From: a bacterium
GTDB taxonomy: Bacteria > Campylobacterota > Campylobacteria > Campylobacterales > Sulfurovaceae
NCBI GenBank assembly: GCA_018822805.1
Contig: JAHJJU010000117.1
Location: 1-38,496, forward strand
Direction: 5' to 3'
DNA: 38,496 nt
Positions 8,478-17,679 of this stretch are shown piece after piece (the stretch's first letter is position 1; each line of letters opens with the position of its first letter). The notes below the pieces were generated by a model. The model made no database searches. It was not told the DNA's origin and saw nothing but the letters and a program-made list of their open reading frames with translations. The translations under genes and the position numbers were made by a program.

Positions 8478-8508
8478 TCGCCCCTAATTTTAATTATTAA
8501 GGACAAAC

Positions 8509-9045
8509 ATGTTAGAAGGTATTACTAGAGAGAGTATCGGATCAGGTTCTGCAAAGAAGCTTAGAAGAGATGGTTATCTAACAGCTAACATCTATGCAAA
8601 TGGTGTAGAGAATATTCAAGCTGCGTTTAAAAGAGGTGACTTTGTTAAAGCTGTAAGAGCTAAAGAAGATTTGACACTTGCTTTAAAAGTAGAGGGTAAA
8701 GATTTAAAAGTTGTTATTCAAGAGTATCAACTACATCCTGTAAATGGTGATGTTGTACACGTTGACCTTAGAGTCGCAGTACCGGGTCAAGTGACAAATT
8801 TCCTTATTCCTGTAAAAACTGTAGGTACACCAAAAGGTCTTAAAAATAAAGGTGTATTGATGATTCAAAAGAAAAGAGTTAAAGTAAGAGGGGCAATTGA
8901 AAATATGCCGGCAAACTTTACACTTAATGTTGAAAATCTTGATAGAGATGACTCAATTCTTATTAGAGACATGGAAGCTCCGGAAAACTGTAGATTAATG
9001 GACAGAGCAGACGTTGCCGTTTGTGGTGTTATTAAAGCGAAATAA
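8509..9045 (+). CDS. rplY: Large ribosomal subunit protein bL25 (CTC/TL5 type)
   Basis: bL25 binds 5S rRNA in the large ribosomal subunit. The product is 178 residues, the longer two-domain CTC form: an N-terminal L25 barrel (LEGITRESIGSGSAKKLRRDGYLTANIYANG, then VVIQEYQLHPVNGDVVHVDL) followed by the C-terminal TL5-type beta domain (IPVKTVGTPKGLKNKGVL through VAVCGVIKAK). It starts a block with pth and an LptF/G permease. Order and neighbours match the C. jejuni rplY-pth region as remembered. Confidence 0.95.
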   Translation: MLEGITRESIGSGSAKKLRRDGYLTANIYANGVENIQAAFKRGDFVKAVRAKEDLTLALKVEGKDLKVVIQEYQLHPVNGDVVHVDLRVAVPGQVTNFLIPVKTVGTPKGLKNKGVLMIQKKRVKVRGAIENMPANFTLNVENLDRDDSILIRDMEAPENCRLMDRADVAVCGVIKAK

Positions 9046-9059
9046 GCTAAGTCTCTTTA

Positions 9060-9623
9060 ATGTTATTAATCGTAGGACTGGGTAACCCCGGCACACAATA
9101 CGAAAATACACGACACAATATTGGTTTTAAAGTCATTGACAAGCTTGTCTCTGACTTTGGAGCTAGAGACATCTCCAAAAACTCCTTTTACGGAGAACTT
9201 TTTAAATCTTCAGACATTTTACTGTTAAAACCAATGACTTTTATGAACCTTTCGGGTAAAAGTGTACAAGCTGTTAAAAATTTCTATAAAATAGAACTGG
9301 AAGATATTGTTGTCATTCATGATGATATCGATTTGCCTTTTTCAGCACTACGTTTTAAAAATGGTGGTGGACATGGTGGACACAATGGTCTACGTTCGAT
9401 TGATGGAATTCTAGGTAAAGAGTACGTTCGTATCCGTATGGGGGTAGGAAAACCAGAATATAAATCTCAAGTTGCCGATTATGTTTTACATGATTTCTCA
9501 GTGGAAGAAGAGAAAGTTCTAAAGGGATGGGTAGAACATACAGCACATGCGATTAAAGAGTTACAATCTAAAACACTTGACGAGGTAAAATCCAGATATT
9601 CTTTGAAAGCATTTGAGGTCTAA
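9060..9623 (+). CDS. pth: Peptidyl-tRNA hydrolase
   Basis: Pth releases tRNA from peptidyl-tRNAs that drop off the ribosome. The 187-residue protein has the family N-terminus LLIVGLGNPGTQYENTRHNIGF, with the catalytic His in TRHNIGF, the segment LLKPMTFMNLSGKSVQ with the substrate-binding Asn, VIHDDIDLPFSALRFKNGGGHGGHNGLRSI with the catalytic Asp, and RMGVGKP. The gene follows rplY after 14 bases, coupling two translation genes, and the permease ATG comes 4 bases after its stop. Confidence 0.96.
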   Translation: MLLIVGLGNPGTQYENTRHNIGFKVIDKLVSDFGARDISKNSFYGELFKSSDILLLKPMTFMNLSGKSVQAVKNFYKIELEDIVVIHDDIDLPFSALRFKNGGGHGGHNGLRSIDGILGKEYVRIRMGVGKPEYKSQVADYVLHDFSVEEEKVLKGWVEHTAHAIKELQSKTLDEVKSRYSLKAFEV

Positions 9624-9627
9624 GTCG

Positions 9628-10683
9628 ATGTTTTTTAAGTATGTTGCTTTACATTATGTAAAAAATATGCTTATTATTTTAATGGGGTTAACAGGATTAT
9701 TTACAGGACTCGATTACCTAATGAACGGTACTTCTTTGGGCTCGTTTAACATTAAAGTTTTATATGCTTTTTCTAAATGGCAAGAGTCATTAAGTCTTCT
9801 TTATCCTTTGGCAATTATTTTTGGTGGTATCTGGACAAAAATTTTGTTCATTAAACAAAATACTATCGCTTCGTTTTACGCTTTAGGTGTGACACGAAGA
9901 GAGCTTTTTAAACCTTTTTTTGTGGTTGGATTGGCAACCTACTTACTCTTCTTAGGATTAAATTTTACTTCATTTGCTACAGCCAATGATACAGCAGAAA
10001 TGGTACAAAAAAATCAATATACCATGAGTAAAACAGAAGATCTCTTTTTTAAATATGATAACAGTTTTGTCTATATTCGAACATTGATTCCTGAACGCTA
10101 CAAAATGGAAAATCTTACCATCTTTAAAATGGAAGATAATCAAGTTGTTGAGACATTTACGGCTAAAGAGGCATGGTACAATATCTATGAATGGGTTGCT
10201 TCTGATGTTGTTAAAAAGAGTAAAATAGTAGATACTTTGGGTAATCAACGTTTAAAAGTGGAACATATTTCAATTTTACATACCTTAAAAGAGTATCAAC
10301 CAAAAATTTTGAAATCAATTTATGATGGTAAGAATTTAACACTCTCTGAAAGTTTTATGGCAAAGAGACTGCTTGAAAATCAAGGTTTAGGAACAGAAGC
10401 TGTACGTGCTGATATGTACAGTAAAGTGGTTATGCCACTCTTTTCTATAGCGTTGTTAATGATTCTTTTTTTCCGTTTTCCATTTCATGCACGCTATATG
10501 AATATTGGGGCAACTACCATGAAAGCATTAGGTGGAACACTTTTTATTTGGGGTGTTTTATTTGCTTTACAGCGTATTGGTGGGAATGGAACGGTTAATC
10601 CTGAATTGGTCATTATTTTACCGATTATCTTGCTGTGGATCTATGCTTTTTATACACTTTCGAAATCCCAAAAACGAATTTAA
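9628..10683 (+). CDS. LptF/LptG-family (YjgP/YjgQ) permease
   Basis: LptF and LptG are the membrane subunits of the LptB2FG transporter that extracts lipopolysaccharide from the inner membrane. This 351-residue protein has the family plan: two or three N-terminal membrane segments (MLIILMGLTGLFTGL; LLYPLAIIFGGIW), the coupling-helix-like segment FYALGVTRRELFKP, a periplasmic beta-jellyroll (about residues 115-245), and three C-terminal segments (VMPLFSIALLMILFF; IWGVLFALQRIG; LVIILPIILLWIYAFY). The ATG at 9628 has GAGG 9 bases upstream. The second LPS permease is not in this window, so LptF and LptG cannot be told apart. Confidence 0.88.
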   Translation: MFFKYVALHYVKNMLIILMGLTGLFTGLDYLMNGTSLGSFNIKVLYAFSKWQESLSLLYPLAIIFGGIWTKILFIKQNTIASFYALGVTRRELFKPFFVVGLATYLLFLGLNFTSFATANDTAEMVQKNQYTMSKTEDLFFKYDNSFVYIRTLIPERYKMENLTIFKMEDNQVVETFTAKEAWYNIYEWVASDVVKKSKIVDTLGNQRLKVEHISILHTLKEYQPKILKSIYDGKNLTLSESFMAKRLLENQGLGTEAVRADMYSKVVMPLFSIALLMILFFRFPFHARYMNIGATTMKALGGTLFIWGVLFALQRIGGNGTVNPELVIILPIILLWIYAFYTLSKSQKRI

Positions 10684-10722
10684 GTACTTTTCCTTATTAA
10701 CCATCTGTAACCAAATTTTAGA

Positions 10723-10728
10723 TAAAAT
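10723..10728 (+). promoter_or_regulatory. -10-like element for lysA
   Basis: TAAAAT (in TTTTAGATAAAATCG) 33 bases upstream of the lysA ATG. Weaker than the other -10 elements listed. Confidence 0.4.
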
Positions 10729-10761
10729 CGCGACCACTACAATAATTAGGAACGATTTATC

Positions 10762-11982
10762 ATGAGTTTAGATATAAGCACTTTAGTCAAAAAGTATGAC
10801 ACCCCACTCTATGTGTATGATTTCAATAATATTACAAAACGATACGAAGAGCTTAAAGGTGCTTTTGATGGAAAAAAATCATTGGTAGCCTATGCTGTCA
10901 AATCGAACTCTAATTTGGCTGTTATTCGCCATCTAGCCAACCTTGGTGCCGGTGCTGATTGTGTGAGCATAGGGGAAGTGCAACGTGCCTTGAAAGCAGG
11001 GGTTAAGAAGTATCGTATTATTTTTTCAGGTGTGGGTAAAAAAGACTCTGAAATAAGAGCAGCCCTAGAAGCTGATATTTTATTGATTAATCTTGAGAGT
11101 GAAGCAGAGATGAAACGGGTTGAGATGATTGCTAAAGAGCTTGGTGTTGAAGCACGTATCTCTATTCGTGTTAATCCTAATGTTGATCCTAAAACCCATC
11201 CGTACATCTCTACCGGGTTACATGAGAATAAGTTTGGTGTAAGTCTGGATGCTGCAAAACGTATGTATATTTATGCCAAAAAATCTGAAAACTTAAATCC
11301 TGTGGGTATTCACTTTCATATTGGTTCTCAGTTAACCGAGTTGGCACCCATTAGTGAGGCTTGTGAGATTGTAGCTGATTTGGTACGCTCATTAAAGGCA
11401 ATTGATATTGACATTAAATTTTTTGATGTTGGTGGAGGGCTTGGTGTTGTTTACAATGATGAAACAACAATCAAACCAGAGGCTTATGCTCAAGCCATTG
11501 TTCAAAAATTAAAAGGCTTGGATTTAACCATTCTATCTGAGCCAGGTCGTTACATGATGGCAAATTCAGGTATTTTTTTAACCAAAGTTCTTTATGAAAA
11601 AGTCAATGGTGACAAACGTTTTGTTATAGTGGATGGAGCAATGAATGATCTTCTTAGACCAAGTCTTTATAATGCCTATCATAAAATAGAAGCCGTCAAA
11701 AAAGAGGGTGAATCAACAGCAGCAGATGTGGTAGGTCCAGTCTGTGAGAGTGGTGATTTTTTAGGAAAAGATGTGGCACTTCCCCCAATGAATCATAACG
11801 ATATCATCGTGGTTCATAGTGCCGGTGCTTATGGATTTACAATGTCCAGTAATTACAATACCAGAGGACGTGCAGCCGAAGTTGCTGTTCTTGATGGAAA
11901 AGATTATTTGATTCGTGAACGTGAGCGTTTTGAAGATCAAGTACGCCTTGAAGTGAGTTGTGACACAAGTTGGCAATCGTAG
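10762..11982 (+). CDS. lysA: Diaminopimelate decarboxylase
   Basis: This PLP enzyme (alanine-racemase fold) makes L-lysine from meso-diaminopimelate. The 406-residue product has YDTPLYVYDFNNI, the PLP lysine in LVAYAVKSNSNLAV, GIHFHIGSQL, FDVGGGLGV for phosphate binding, LSEPGRYMMANSG, and CESGDFLGKD with the partner-subunit Cys. After the canonical end (REREFEDQ-like) the protein carries a short unusual tail, LEVSCDTSWQS. The TAG stop is part of a REP-like palindrome (11979-12000), so the present C-terminus may have been set by insertion of that repeat. Confidence 0.95.
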   Translation: MSLDISTLVKKYDTPLYVYDFNNITKRYEELKGAFDGKKSLVAYAVKSNSNLAVIRHLANLGAGADCVSIGEVQRALKAGVKKYRIIFSGVGKKDSEIRAALEADILLINLESEAEMKRVEMIAKELGVEARISIRVNPNVDPKTHPYISTGLHENKFGVSLDAAKRMYIYAKKSENLNPVGIHFHIGSQLTELAPISEACEIVADLVRSLKAIDIDIKFFDVGGGLGVVYNDETTIKPEAYAQAIVQKLKGLDLTILSEPGRYMMANSGIFLTKVLYEKVNGDKRFVIVDGAMNDLLRPSLYNAYHKIEAVKKEGESTAADVVGPVCESGDFLGKDVALPPMNHNDIIVVHSAGAYGFTMSSNYNTRGRAAEVAVLDGKDYLIRERERFEDQVRLEVSCDTSWQS

Positions 11983-12000
11983 GGTGCAATTCATTGCACC
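11979..12000. repeat. REP-like hairpin with GTAG foot, supplies lysA stop
   Basis: GTAG (11979-11982) is followed by a perfect 8-bp hairpin, GGTGCAAT with ATTGCACC around a TC loop. A conserved GTAG foot plus palindrome is the hallmark of REP sequences recognised by RAYT (TnpA-REP) transposases. A near-identical unit occurs at 20890-20911. The TAG of the foot is the lysA stop codon. Confidence 0.75.
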
Positions 12001-12005
12001 ATAAT

Positions 12006-12032
12006 TCGTTCCCACGGAGACCGTGGGAACGA
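12006..12032. repeat. Perfect 12-bp inverted repeat (second palindrome type)
   Basis: TCGTTCCCACGG (12006-12017) and its exact complement (12021-12032) enclose the loop AGA. It lies 6 bases beyond the REP-like hairpin and 20 bases before pheA. It is GC-rich compared with its surroundings and has no T run downstream, so it looks like an interspersed repeat rather than a standard terminator, though it could stall transcription. Confidence 0.7.
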
Positions 12033-12052
12033 GAATAGGTAAAGGAAAAATA

Positions 12053-13111
12053 ATGACATTAGATGAGTTGCGTGTTGAAATTGACAACATTGATGACAAG
12101 CTTTTAGAACTTTATAACAGACGAATGGAGTATGTTCATCAGGTTGGAGAATTAAAAAATACAACAGGTGCCCCCATCTATCGTCCGGAACGTGAACAGT
12201 CCATTTTAAATCGTTTAAAAAAACAAAATAAGGGAAAATTAACGGATGGAGCCATTGATGCACTCTTCTTAGAACTGTTTGCCGTAGCACGAAACCTTGA
12301 ACGTCCTGAAGCCATTGCATATCTTGGACCGGAAGCGAGTTTTACACATCAGGCTGCAGAGAGTAAATTTGGAGCCATGAGTGCCTATTGGCCGGTGGGG
12401 TCTATTAAAGGTGTATTTAGAGAGGTGAGCAGGGGCTCAGCCAAGTTTGGTGTTATTCCTATTGAAAACTCTTCAAATGGCATTGTGAGTGATACACTGA
12501 GCTGTTTAAATGATTATGATTTAAAAATTATTGCCGAAGTATTTGTAGCGATTCATCATACCTTAGCAACACGATGTGATACTATTAAAGATATTAAAAA
12601 AATATACTCTAAAGATATTGCTTTTGATCAATGTCATAATTTTTTACAAGATTTTGGTTTGGATGAAGTGGAACTTATTCCTGTAGAATCTACTGCAAAA
12701 GCTGCAAAATTAGCCATGACGGAAGAGGGTTCTGCAGCCATCTGTGCCGATGTAGCAGCAAAAATGTACAATTTACCAATTTTATTTGAAAACATTGAAG
12801 ATTGTGCCGATAATATGACACGATTTTTTATCGTCAGTAATTTTGATAATTTACCATCGGGTGATGATAAAACATCTATGTTGGTACGTTTACCTAATAC
12901 TCCGGGCTCTTTGGTGGAGTTTTTAAATGATTTTGAAAAATACCATGTTAATTTAACGAAGATAAAATCGCATATTGTTGAAGGAACATCAATATTTTTT
13001 ATTGAGTTTAATGGACATCAGGATGACAAAGAGATAGCCGAAATCATTGAAAAGCATCAGGGCTTTGTTAAAGTATTGGGTTCATACGTCAAAGAGAATG
13101 ATGATATTTAA
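12053..13111 (+). CDS. pheA: Bifunctional chorismate mutase/prephenate dehydratase (P-protein)
   Basis: Converts chorismate to prephenate and on to phenylpyruvate for phenylalanine synthesis. The 352 residues comprise an AroQ-type mutase domain (LDELRVEIDNIDDKLLELYNRR, about 1-90), a prephenate dehydratase domain (AYLGPEASFTHQAA to NMTRFFIV, including the catalytic TRF motif and PIENSSNGIV), and a C-terminal ACT regulatory domain (SMLVRLPNTPGSLVEFL, HIVEGTSIFFIEFNG), which normally mediates Phe feedback inhibition. The ATG at 12053 is preferred to an upstream GTG inside the palindrome. hisC follows after 15 bases. Confidence 0.95.
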   Translation: MTLDELRVEIDNIDDKLLELYNRRMEYVHQVGELKNTTGAPIYRPEREQSILNRLKKQNKGKLTDGAIDALFLELFAVARNLERPEAIAYLGPEASFTHQAAESKFGAMSAYWPVGSIKGVFREVSRGSAKFGVIPIENSSNGIVSDTLSCLNDYDLKIIAEVFVAIHHTLATRCDTIKDIKKIYSKDIAFDQCHNFLQDFGLDEVELIPVESTAKAAKLAMTEEGSAAICADVAAKMYNLPILFENIEDCADNMTRFFIVSNFDNLPSGDDKTSMLVRLPNTPGSLVEFLNDFEKYHVNLTKIKSHIVEGTSIFFIEFNGHQDDKEIAEIIEKHQGFVKVLGSYVKENDDI

Positions 13112-13126
13112 AAGTAAAGGATAGTA

Positions 13127-14221
13127 ATGAAATTTAAGGACGCACTGAAAGAGATACAAATTTATGAAGCCGGAAAACCTATAGAGTTGGTGGTTAGAGA
13201 GTTTGGTATTGATCCAAAAGATGTGGTAAAATTGGCATCGAATGAAAATCCAAAAGGCTGTAGTCCTAAAGTGGCCAAGGCCATTGCGAACAATGCCTAT
13301 AAAGCCTTTTTATACCCTGATGACAGTATGTTTGAACTCAAAGCTGCACTATCAACTAAATTTGATGTAAGTGATAAAAACATTATTATAGGGGCAGGAT
13401 CAGATCAAGTTTTAGAATTTGTCTCTCGTGCTTTGTTAAGTGAAGGGGATAATGTTTTAATGTCACAAGTAACCTTTGCCATGTATGAGATTTATGCAAA
13501 GCAGATGGGGGCGAATATTGTTAGAACACCTTCCTATGAGCACAAGGTAGATGAGTTTATAGCAGCCTATAATGAACATAAACCAAAAATTGTCTACCTT
13601 TGTACTCCCAACAATCCAACGGGTGATGCAACGAGTAAAGAGGATGTTTTAAAAATTATAAATGCTGTAGATCAAGAGACACTTGTGGTGGTTGACGGTG
13701 CGTATATGGAGTATGCAGCTGCACGTGATGAAAGATACCGTATTACACCTAATGATCTTATCGGTTTTGATAATGTTATTTATCTTGGTACCTTCTCTAA
13801 AGCCTATGGTTTGGGAGGTATGCGTGTAGGATACGGTATTGCAAATGCTGCTTTGATTCATGAACTGTACAAAATGCGACCACCGTTTAACATTACCACA
13901 CTCTCTTTACTTGCAGCCATTGAAGCGTGTCAAGATGAAGCCTTTATTGAGGCATCAATAGCCCTTCATCAGCAAGAGTTACCACGCTATGAGACCTTTG
14001 CAAAAGAGCATGGTTTCTCATATATTGAGAGTTATACCAACTTTATTACCTACCTTTTTAATGACGACATGAATTCAACAAAAATTGCAGATGAACTCTT
14101 TAAGGAGGGTGTGATTATTCGTAACTTGGCATCATACAAGATGAATGCTGTGCGTATTACCATTGGAACTAAAGAACAAAATGATAGACTTTTTGCAGTT
14201 TTAAAGAAGGTGTTAACATGA
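13127..14221 (+). CDS. hisC: Histidinol-phosphate aminotransferase
   Basis: A class-I/II PLP aminotransferase for histidine synthesis; in organisms lacking separate enzymes it may also transaminate aromatic precursors. The 364-residue product shows KLASNENPKGCSPKV, IIGAGSDQVLEFV, the PLP-contacting CTPNNPTG and VVDGAYMEY, and the PLP-lysine segment GTFSKAYGLGGMRVGYG. Its position directly after pheA suggests a role in the final transamination to phenylalanine as well. Its TGA stop overlaps the dxs ATG in an ATGA junction. Confidence 0.93.
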   Translation: MKFKDALKEIQIYEAGKPIELVVREFGIDPKDVVKLASNENPKGCSPKVAKAIANNAYKAFLYPDDSMFELKAALSTKFDVSDKNIIIGAGSDQVLEFVSRALLSEGDNVLMSQVTFAMYEIYAKQMGANIVRTPSYEHKVDEFIAAYNEHKPKIVYLCTPNNPTGDATSKEDVLKIINAVDQETLVVVDGAYMEYAAARDERYRITPNDLIGFDNVIYLGTFSKAYGLGGMRVGYGIANAALIHELYKMRPPFNITTLSLLAAIEACQDEAFIEASIALHQQELPRYETFAKEHGFSYIESYTNFITYLFNDDMNSTKIADELFKEGVIIRNLASYKMNAVRITIGTKEQNDRLFAVLKKVLT

Positions 14222-16041
14222 ACAAGTTTGGAGATTTAAAAGACAAAAGCATTAAAGAGCTAGAGGCTATAGCTAAGCAGGTGCGTCAAAAAATTTTAGA
14301 AACCGTAAGTAAAAATGGAGGACATTTAAGTTCAACATTGGGAGCAACCGATATTATTGTGGCGATGCATGCTGTATTTGATGCCCAAAAAAATCCTTTT
14401 ATTTTTGATGTTTCTCATCAAGCATATGCCCATAAATTAGTCACAGATAGATGGGATGAGTTTGATACCTTACGTCAATTTGGTGGGCTTAGTGGGTACA
14501 CCAAACCCAAAGAGTCAGATACAGACTACTATATGGCCGGTCACAGTTCAACTTCTATCTCTTTGGCTGTGGGTGCAGCCAAAGCCATTGCCTTAAATGG
14601 CGAGCAGGGGTATCGTGTTCCTCTTGCTATGATTGGTGATGGGAGTATGAGTGCCGGTATGGTGTATGAAGCCATGAACGAATTGGGAGATCGAAAGTAT
14701 CCAGCCATTATTATTTTGAATGATAATGAGATGAGTATTGCTTCTCCTATTGGAGCCTTAAGTCGTATTTTATCGCAATCCATGGCTTCACCTTTTTACC
14801 AAAAGTTTAAAACAAAAACCAAAGAGATGTTAGAGAATCTTCCACAAGGTGCTACCTATTTAGCAAAAAGATTTGAAGAGTCTTTTCACTTGATTACTCC
14901 CGGAATTTTGTTTGAAGAGTTGGGCTTAGAGTACATTGGACCTATTGATGGTCATAATATGGCTTCACTTAAAGAGACATTGTTATTGGCTAAAGAGATG
15001 AAACGTCCTGTTATTATTCATGTTCAAACCACCAAAGGCAAAGGGTATGAGGTCGCTGAAGGTGTGGGTAAAGAGCATTGGCATGGGGTTGGAGCTTTTG
15101 ATTTGAATTCAGGTAGTGCATTAAAAAAATCAGCAGCAAAAGCTGCTACAGCAATTTTTTCAGATGTTTTACTAGAATTGGCTGATAGAGATGATAAAGT
15201 GGTAGGAGTGACAGCAGCCATGCCAAGTGGAACAGGAATGAGTGCAGCTTTAGAAAAATATCCGAAGCGTTTTTGGGATGTTGCTATTGCTGAACAACAT
15301 GCCGTAACCTCAATGGGACCGTTGGCAAAAGAGGGATTTAAACCATTTTGTGCTTTATACTCTACTTTTTTACAACGTGGGTATGATCAAGTCATTCATG
15401 ATATCTGTTTAATGAATTTGGGTGTTGCTTTTGCGATAGATAGAGCAGGAATAGTGGGTGAAGATGGTGAAACGCATCAAGGTGTTTATGATATCTCTTA
15501 TCTACGAGCCATTCCAAACATGACCATTTTTGCCCCTTCAAGTGATGGTACAATGAAATTGGCAATGGAGTTTGCTAAAGATTTCCCTACACCATGTGCC
15601 TTTAGATACCCAAGAGGAGCATTCTCTTCTTACGATGAAGATACTACGCCGTTTGAATTGGGGAAATCTCATACAATTCAAGAGGGTTCAGACGTTTTAT
15701 TGATTGGTTACGGAAATGGTGTAGGTCGTGCCCTTCAAACAGCTGAGCTTCTTAAAGGAAATCCAACCATCTTGGATTTACGTTTTGTGAAACCATTGGA
15801 TAAAGAGAGATTAATTGAGTTGGCAAAAACACATAAAAAGTGGTTTGTTTTCTCTGACAGTGCAAAAATGGGTGGTGTGGGTTCAGCCATTTTAGAGTGT
15901 TTAAATGAAGAAAATATTAGGGATATAAAGCTTGAAACATTTGAGTATGATGATACATTTATTACCCATGGAAATACGAAATTGGTAGAGGAGTCTTTAG
16001 GACTTTTACCTGAACAATTGGCTAAGAGGATTGAGGATTAA
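14218..16041 (+). CDS. dxs: 1-deoxy-D-xylulose-5-phosphate synthase
   Basis: This thiamine-diphosphate enzyme condenses pyruvate and glyceraldehyde-3-phosphate in the first step of the MEP isoprenoid pathway and also feeds thiamine and pyridoxal synthesis. The 607-residue product has GGHLSSTLGATDIIVAMH, the GHSSTSIS segment, the ThDP motif beginning GDGSMSAGMVYEAMNE with the later NDNEMSI, the transketolase centre AEQHAVTSMGPLAKEG, and DRAGIVGEDGETHQG. It is slightly shorter than the typical 620 residues. It overlaps hisC by 4 bases and ends before a strong terminator. Confidence 0.96.
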   Translation: MNKFGDLKDKSIKELEAIAKQVRQKILETVSKNGGHLSSTLGATDIIVAMHAVFDAQKNPFIFDVSHQAYAHKLVTDRWDEFDTLRQFGGLSGYTKPKESDTDYYMAGHSSTSISLAVGAAKAIALNGEQGYRVPLAMIGDGSMSAGMVYEAMNELGDRKYPAIIILNDNEMSIASPIGALSRILSQSMASPFYQKFKTKTKEMLENLPQGATYLAKRFEESFHLITPGILFEELGLEYIGPIDGHNMASLKETLLLAKEMKRPVIIHVQTTKGKGYEVAEGVGKEHWHGVGAFDLNSGSALKKSAAKAATAIFSDVLLELADRDDKVVGVTAAMPSGTGMSAALEKYPKRFWDVAIAEQHAVTSMGPLAKEGFKPFCALYSTFLQRGYDQVIHDICLMNLGVAFAIDRAGIVGEDGETHQGVYDISYLRAIPNMTIFAPSSDGTMKLAMEFAKDFPTPCAFRYPRGAFSSYDEDTTPFELGKSHTIQEGSDVLLIGYGNGVGRALQTAELLKGNPTILDLRFVKPLDKERLIELAKTHKKWFVFSDSAKMGGVGSAILECLNEENIRDIKLETFEYDDTFITHGNTKLVEESLGLLPEQLAKRIED

Positions 16042-16048
16042 ATACTAT

Positions 16049-16073
16049 AGGAGGATTTTTTATCTTCCTTTTT
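16049..16073 (+). terminator. Rho-independent terminator after dxs
   Basis: An 8-bp stem with one G-T wobble (AGGAGGAT at 16049-16056, ATCTTCCT at 16062-16069) and a TTTTT loop runs directly into a further T run. Confidence 0.75.
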
Positions 16074-16149
16074 ATCCATCATTATCGAAGATGATTGAAG
16101 TTAAAATAAATATTTAAAAATAACAAATTATTGTAAAAGGAAATAAAAA

Positions 16150-17310
16150 ATGGCAAAAGAGTACATTTTTACCAGTGAATCAGTTACAGAGGGTCATCCG
16201 GATAAGATGGCAGATCAAGTGAGTGATGCGATTTTAGATTATATTATAGAAAGAGATCCTACAGCCAGAGTAGCTTGTGAAACATTACTCAGTAATGGAT
16301 TTTGTATTATAGCAGGTGAATTGAAAACGCATACGTATGCTCCTATGCAAGATATTGCACGTGAAGTAGTACGTGAAATTGGCTATACCAATGCAGCGTT
16401 TGGATTTGATTATCGTAGTGCCGGTGTTTTAAATGGGGTTGGAGAACAGAGTCCCGATATTAACCAAGGTGTTGATCAGGCATCCGGAGAGATTGGAGCC
16501 GGTGATCAAGGTTTAATGTTTGGTTATGCGTGCAGAGAGACACCTGAACTTATGCCTTTACCGATTCTATTAGCACATAAAATTACGGCTAAACTTGCAG
16601 AGGTTCGAAAAAACGGTACAGTTCCGTTTTTAAGACCCGATGGTAAAGCACAGGTGAGTGTTAAATATATTGACGATAAACCTGTAGCCATTGATACCAT
16701 TGTTGTCTCAACCCAACATGATGATGAGATAACGCATGAAGTTCTCTCGAAGGCTGTTATGACGGAAGTACTTCAAGAGGTAATACCGGCTGAATTGCTT
16801 AGTGATGATATTATTTATCATATTAATCCAACAGGTCGTTTTGTCATTGGTGGTCCTCAAGGTGATGCCGGTTTAACCGGTCGTAAAATTATTGTAGATA
16901 CTTATGGTGGCTCTTGTCCTCATGGTGGTGGAGCATTTTCCGGTAAAGATCCTACAAAAGTGGATCGTTCGGCAGCATATGCAGCAAGGTATGTAGCAAA
17001 AAACTTGGTAGCTGCCGGTGTGGCTGATCGAGTAACGATTCAGATAGCGTATGCCATTGGAGTGGTTCAGCCTGTTTCGATTATGGTGGATACACATGGA
17101 ACCAATAAGGTGGAAGAGTTAAAAATTGAAGCTTGTGTACGAGAGCTTTTTGATCTTTCTCCAGCCGGTATTATAAAGGAACTTGACCTTTTAAGACCGA
17201 TATATAAGAAAACAGCAGCCTATGGACATTTTGGTCGTGAGAATGAAGGTTTTACTTGGGAAATGACCAATCGTGTCGATGAGATAAAAAGCTACTTATC
17301 GATACAATAA
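16150..17310 (+). CDS. metK: S-adenosylmethionine synthetase
   Basis: Makes S-adenosylmethionine from ATP and methionine. The 386-residue protein begins with the ATP-binding [17 protein letters not shown] and carries [16 protein letters not shown], the glycine-rich phosphate loop [21 protein letters not shown], and [35 protein letters not shown] precedes the ATG. It lies alone between the dxs terminator and the ferredoxin promoter; no SAM riboswitch-like structure is seen in its 108-base leader. Confidence 0.97.
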   Translation: MAKEYIFTSESVTEGHPDKMADQVSDAILDYIIERDPTARVACETLLSNGFCIIAGELKTHTYAPMQDIAREVVREIGYTNAAFGFDYRSAGVLNGVGEQSPDINQGVDQASGEIGAGDQGLMFGYACRETPELMPLPILLAHKITAKLAEVRKNGTVPFLRPDGKAQVSVKYIDDKPVAIDTIVVSTQHDDEITHEVLSKAVMTEVLQEVIPAELLSDDIIYHINPTGRFVIGGPQGDAGLTGRKIIVDTYGGSCPHGGGAFSGKDPTKVDRSAAYAARYVAKNLVAAGVADRVTIQIAYAIGVVQPVSIMVDTHGTNKVEELKIEACVRELFDLSPAGIIKELDLLRPIYKKTAAYGHFGRENEGFTWEMTNRVDEIKSYLSIQ

Positions 17311-17356
17311 TAAAAATTAATGTTAATCATTAAAGGGTTATTTAAACTACTTTTGC

Positions 17357-17362
17357 TATAGT
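17357..17362 (+). promoter_or_regulatory. Extended -10 promoter of the ferredoxin gene
   Basis: TATAGT preceded by TTTTGC, an extended -10 (TGC). It lies 26 bases upstream of the chosen ATG. The same TTTTGCTATA core occurs before purH. Confidence 0.65.
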
Positions 17363-17388
17363 TTGGAAACTCAAATTAAGGAATGAAA

Positions 17389-17664
17389 ATGGCAGTAAAA
17401 ATTTTAGATACTTGTATCAATTGTGCAGCTTGTATTGACGAATGTCCAACAGAAGCTATCGTAGATGAAGATGATAACCCAACGGGAGAAGAGATTTACT
17501 ACGTATACGAAGATAAGTGTGTTGAATGTGTAGGTCACTTTGATACTCCAGCATGTGCAGAAGCTTGTCCAACTGAAGATTGTATCGTATGGGATGAGCC
17601 TAAAGATGGTTTAACCCTACACCCGGATAGAGGTGAAGCAGGTACAAACGTAGTTGAAGACTAA
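17389..17664 (+). CDS. 2[4Fe-4S] ferredoxin, YfhL/Allochromatium type
   Basis: A small soluble electron carrier of 91 residues. The first cluster motif is CINCAACIDECP; the second is the expanded form, CVECVGHFDTPACAEACPTEDC, with an eight-residue insertion between the second and third Cys plus an extra Cys. This matches the Allochromatium/Azotobacter low-potential class and the C. jejuni ferredoxin found next to ndk. The ATG at 17389 is chosen over one two codons upstream because AAGGA touches the first ATG but is 6 bases from the second. In this phylum such ferredoxins serve pyruvate and 2-oxoglutarate oxidoreductases. Confidence 0.92.
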   Translation: MAVKILDTCINCAACIDECPTEAIVDEDDNPTGEEIYYVYEDKCVECVGHFDTPACAEACPTEDCIVWDEPKDGLTLHPDRGEAGTNVVED

Positions 17665-17679
17665 GTCTCTACGTGTGCT

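Noticed and set aside
12023-12052. GTG start for pheA inside the palindrome
   Set aside because: It adds a non-conserved leader within repeat DNA; the ATG at 12053 has AAGG upstream and gives the standard chorismate mutase start.
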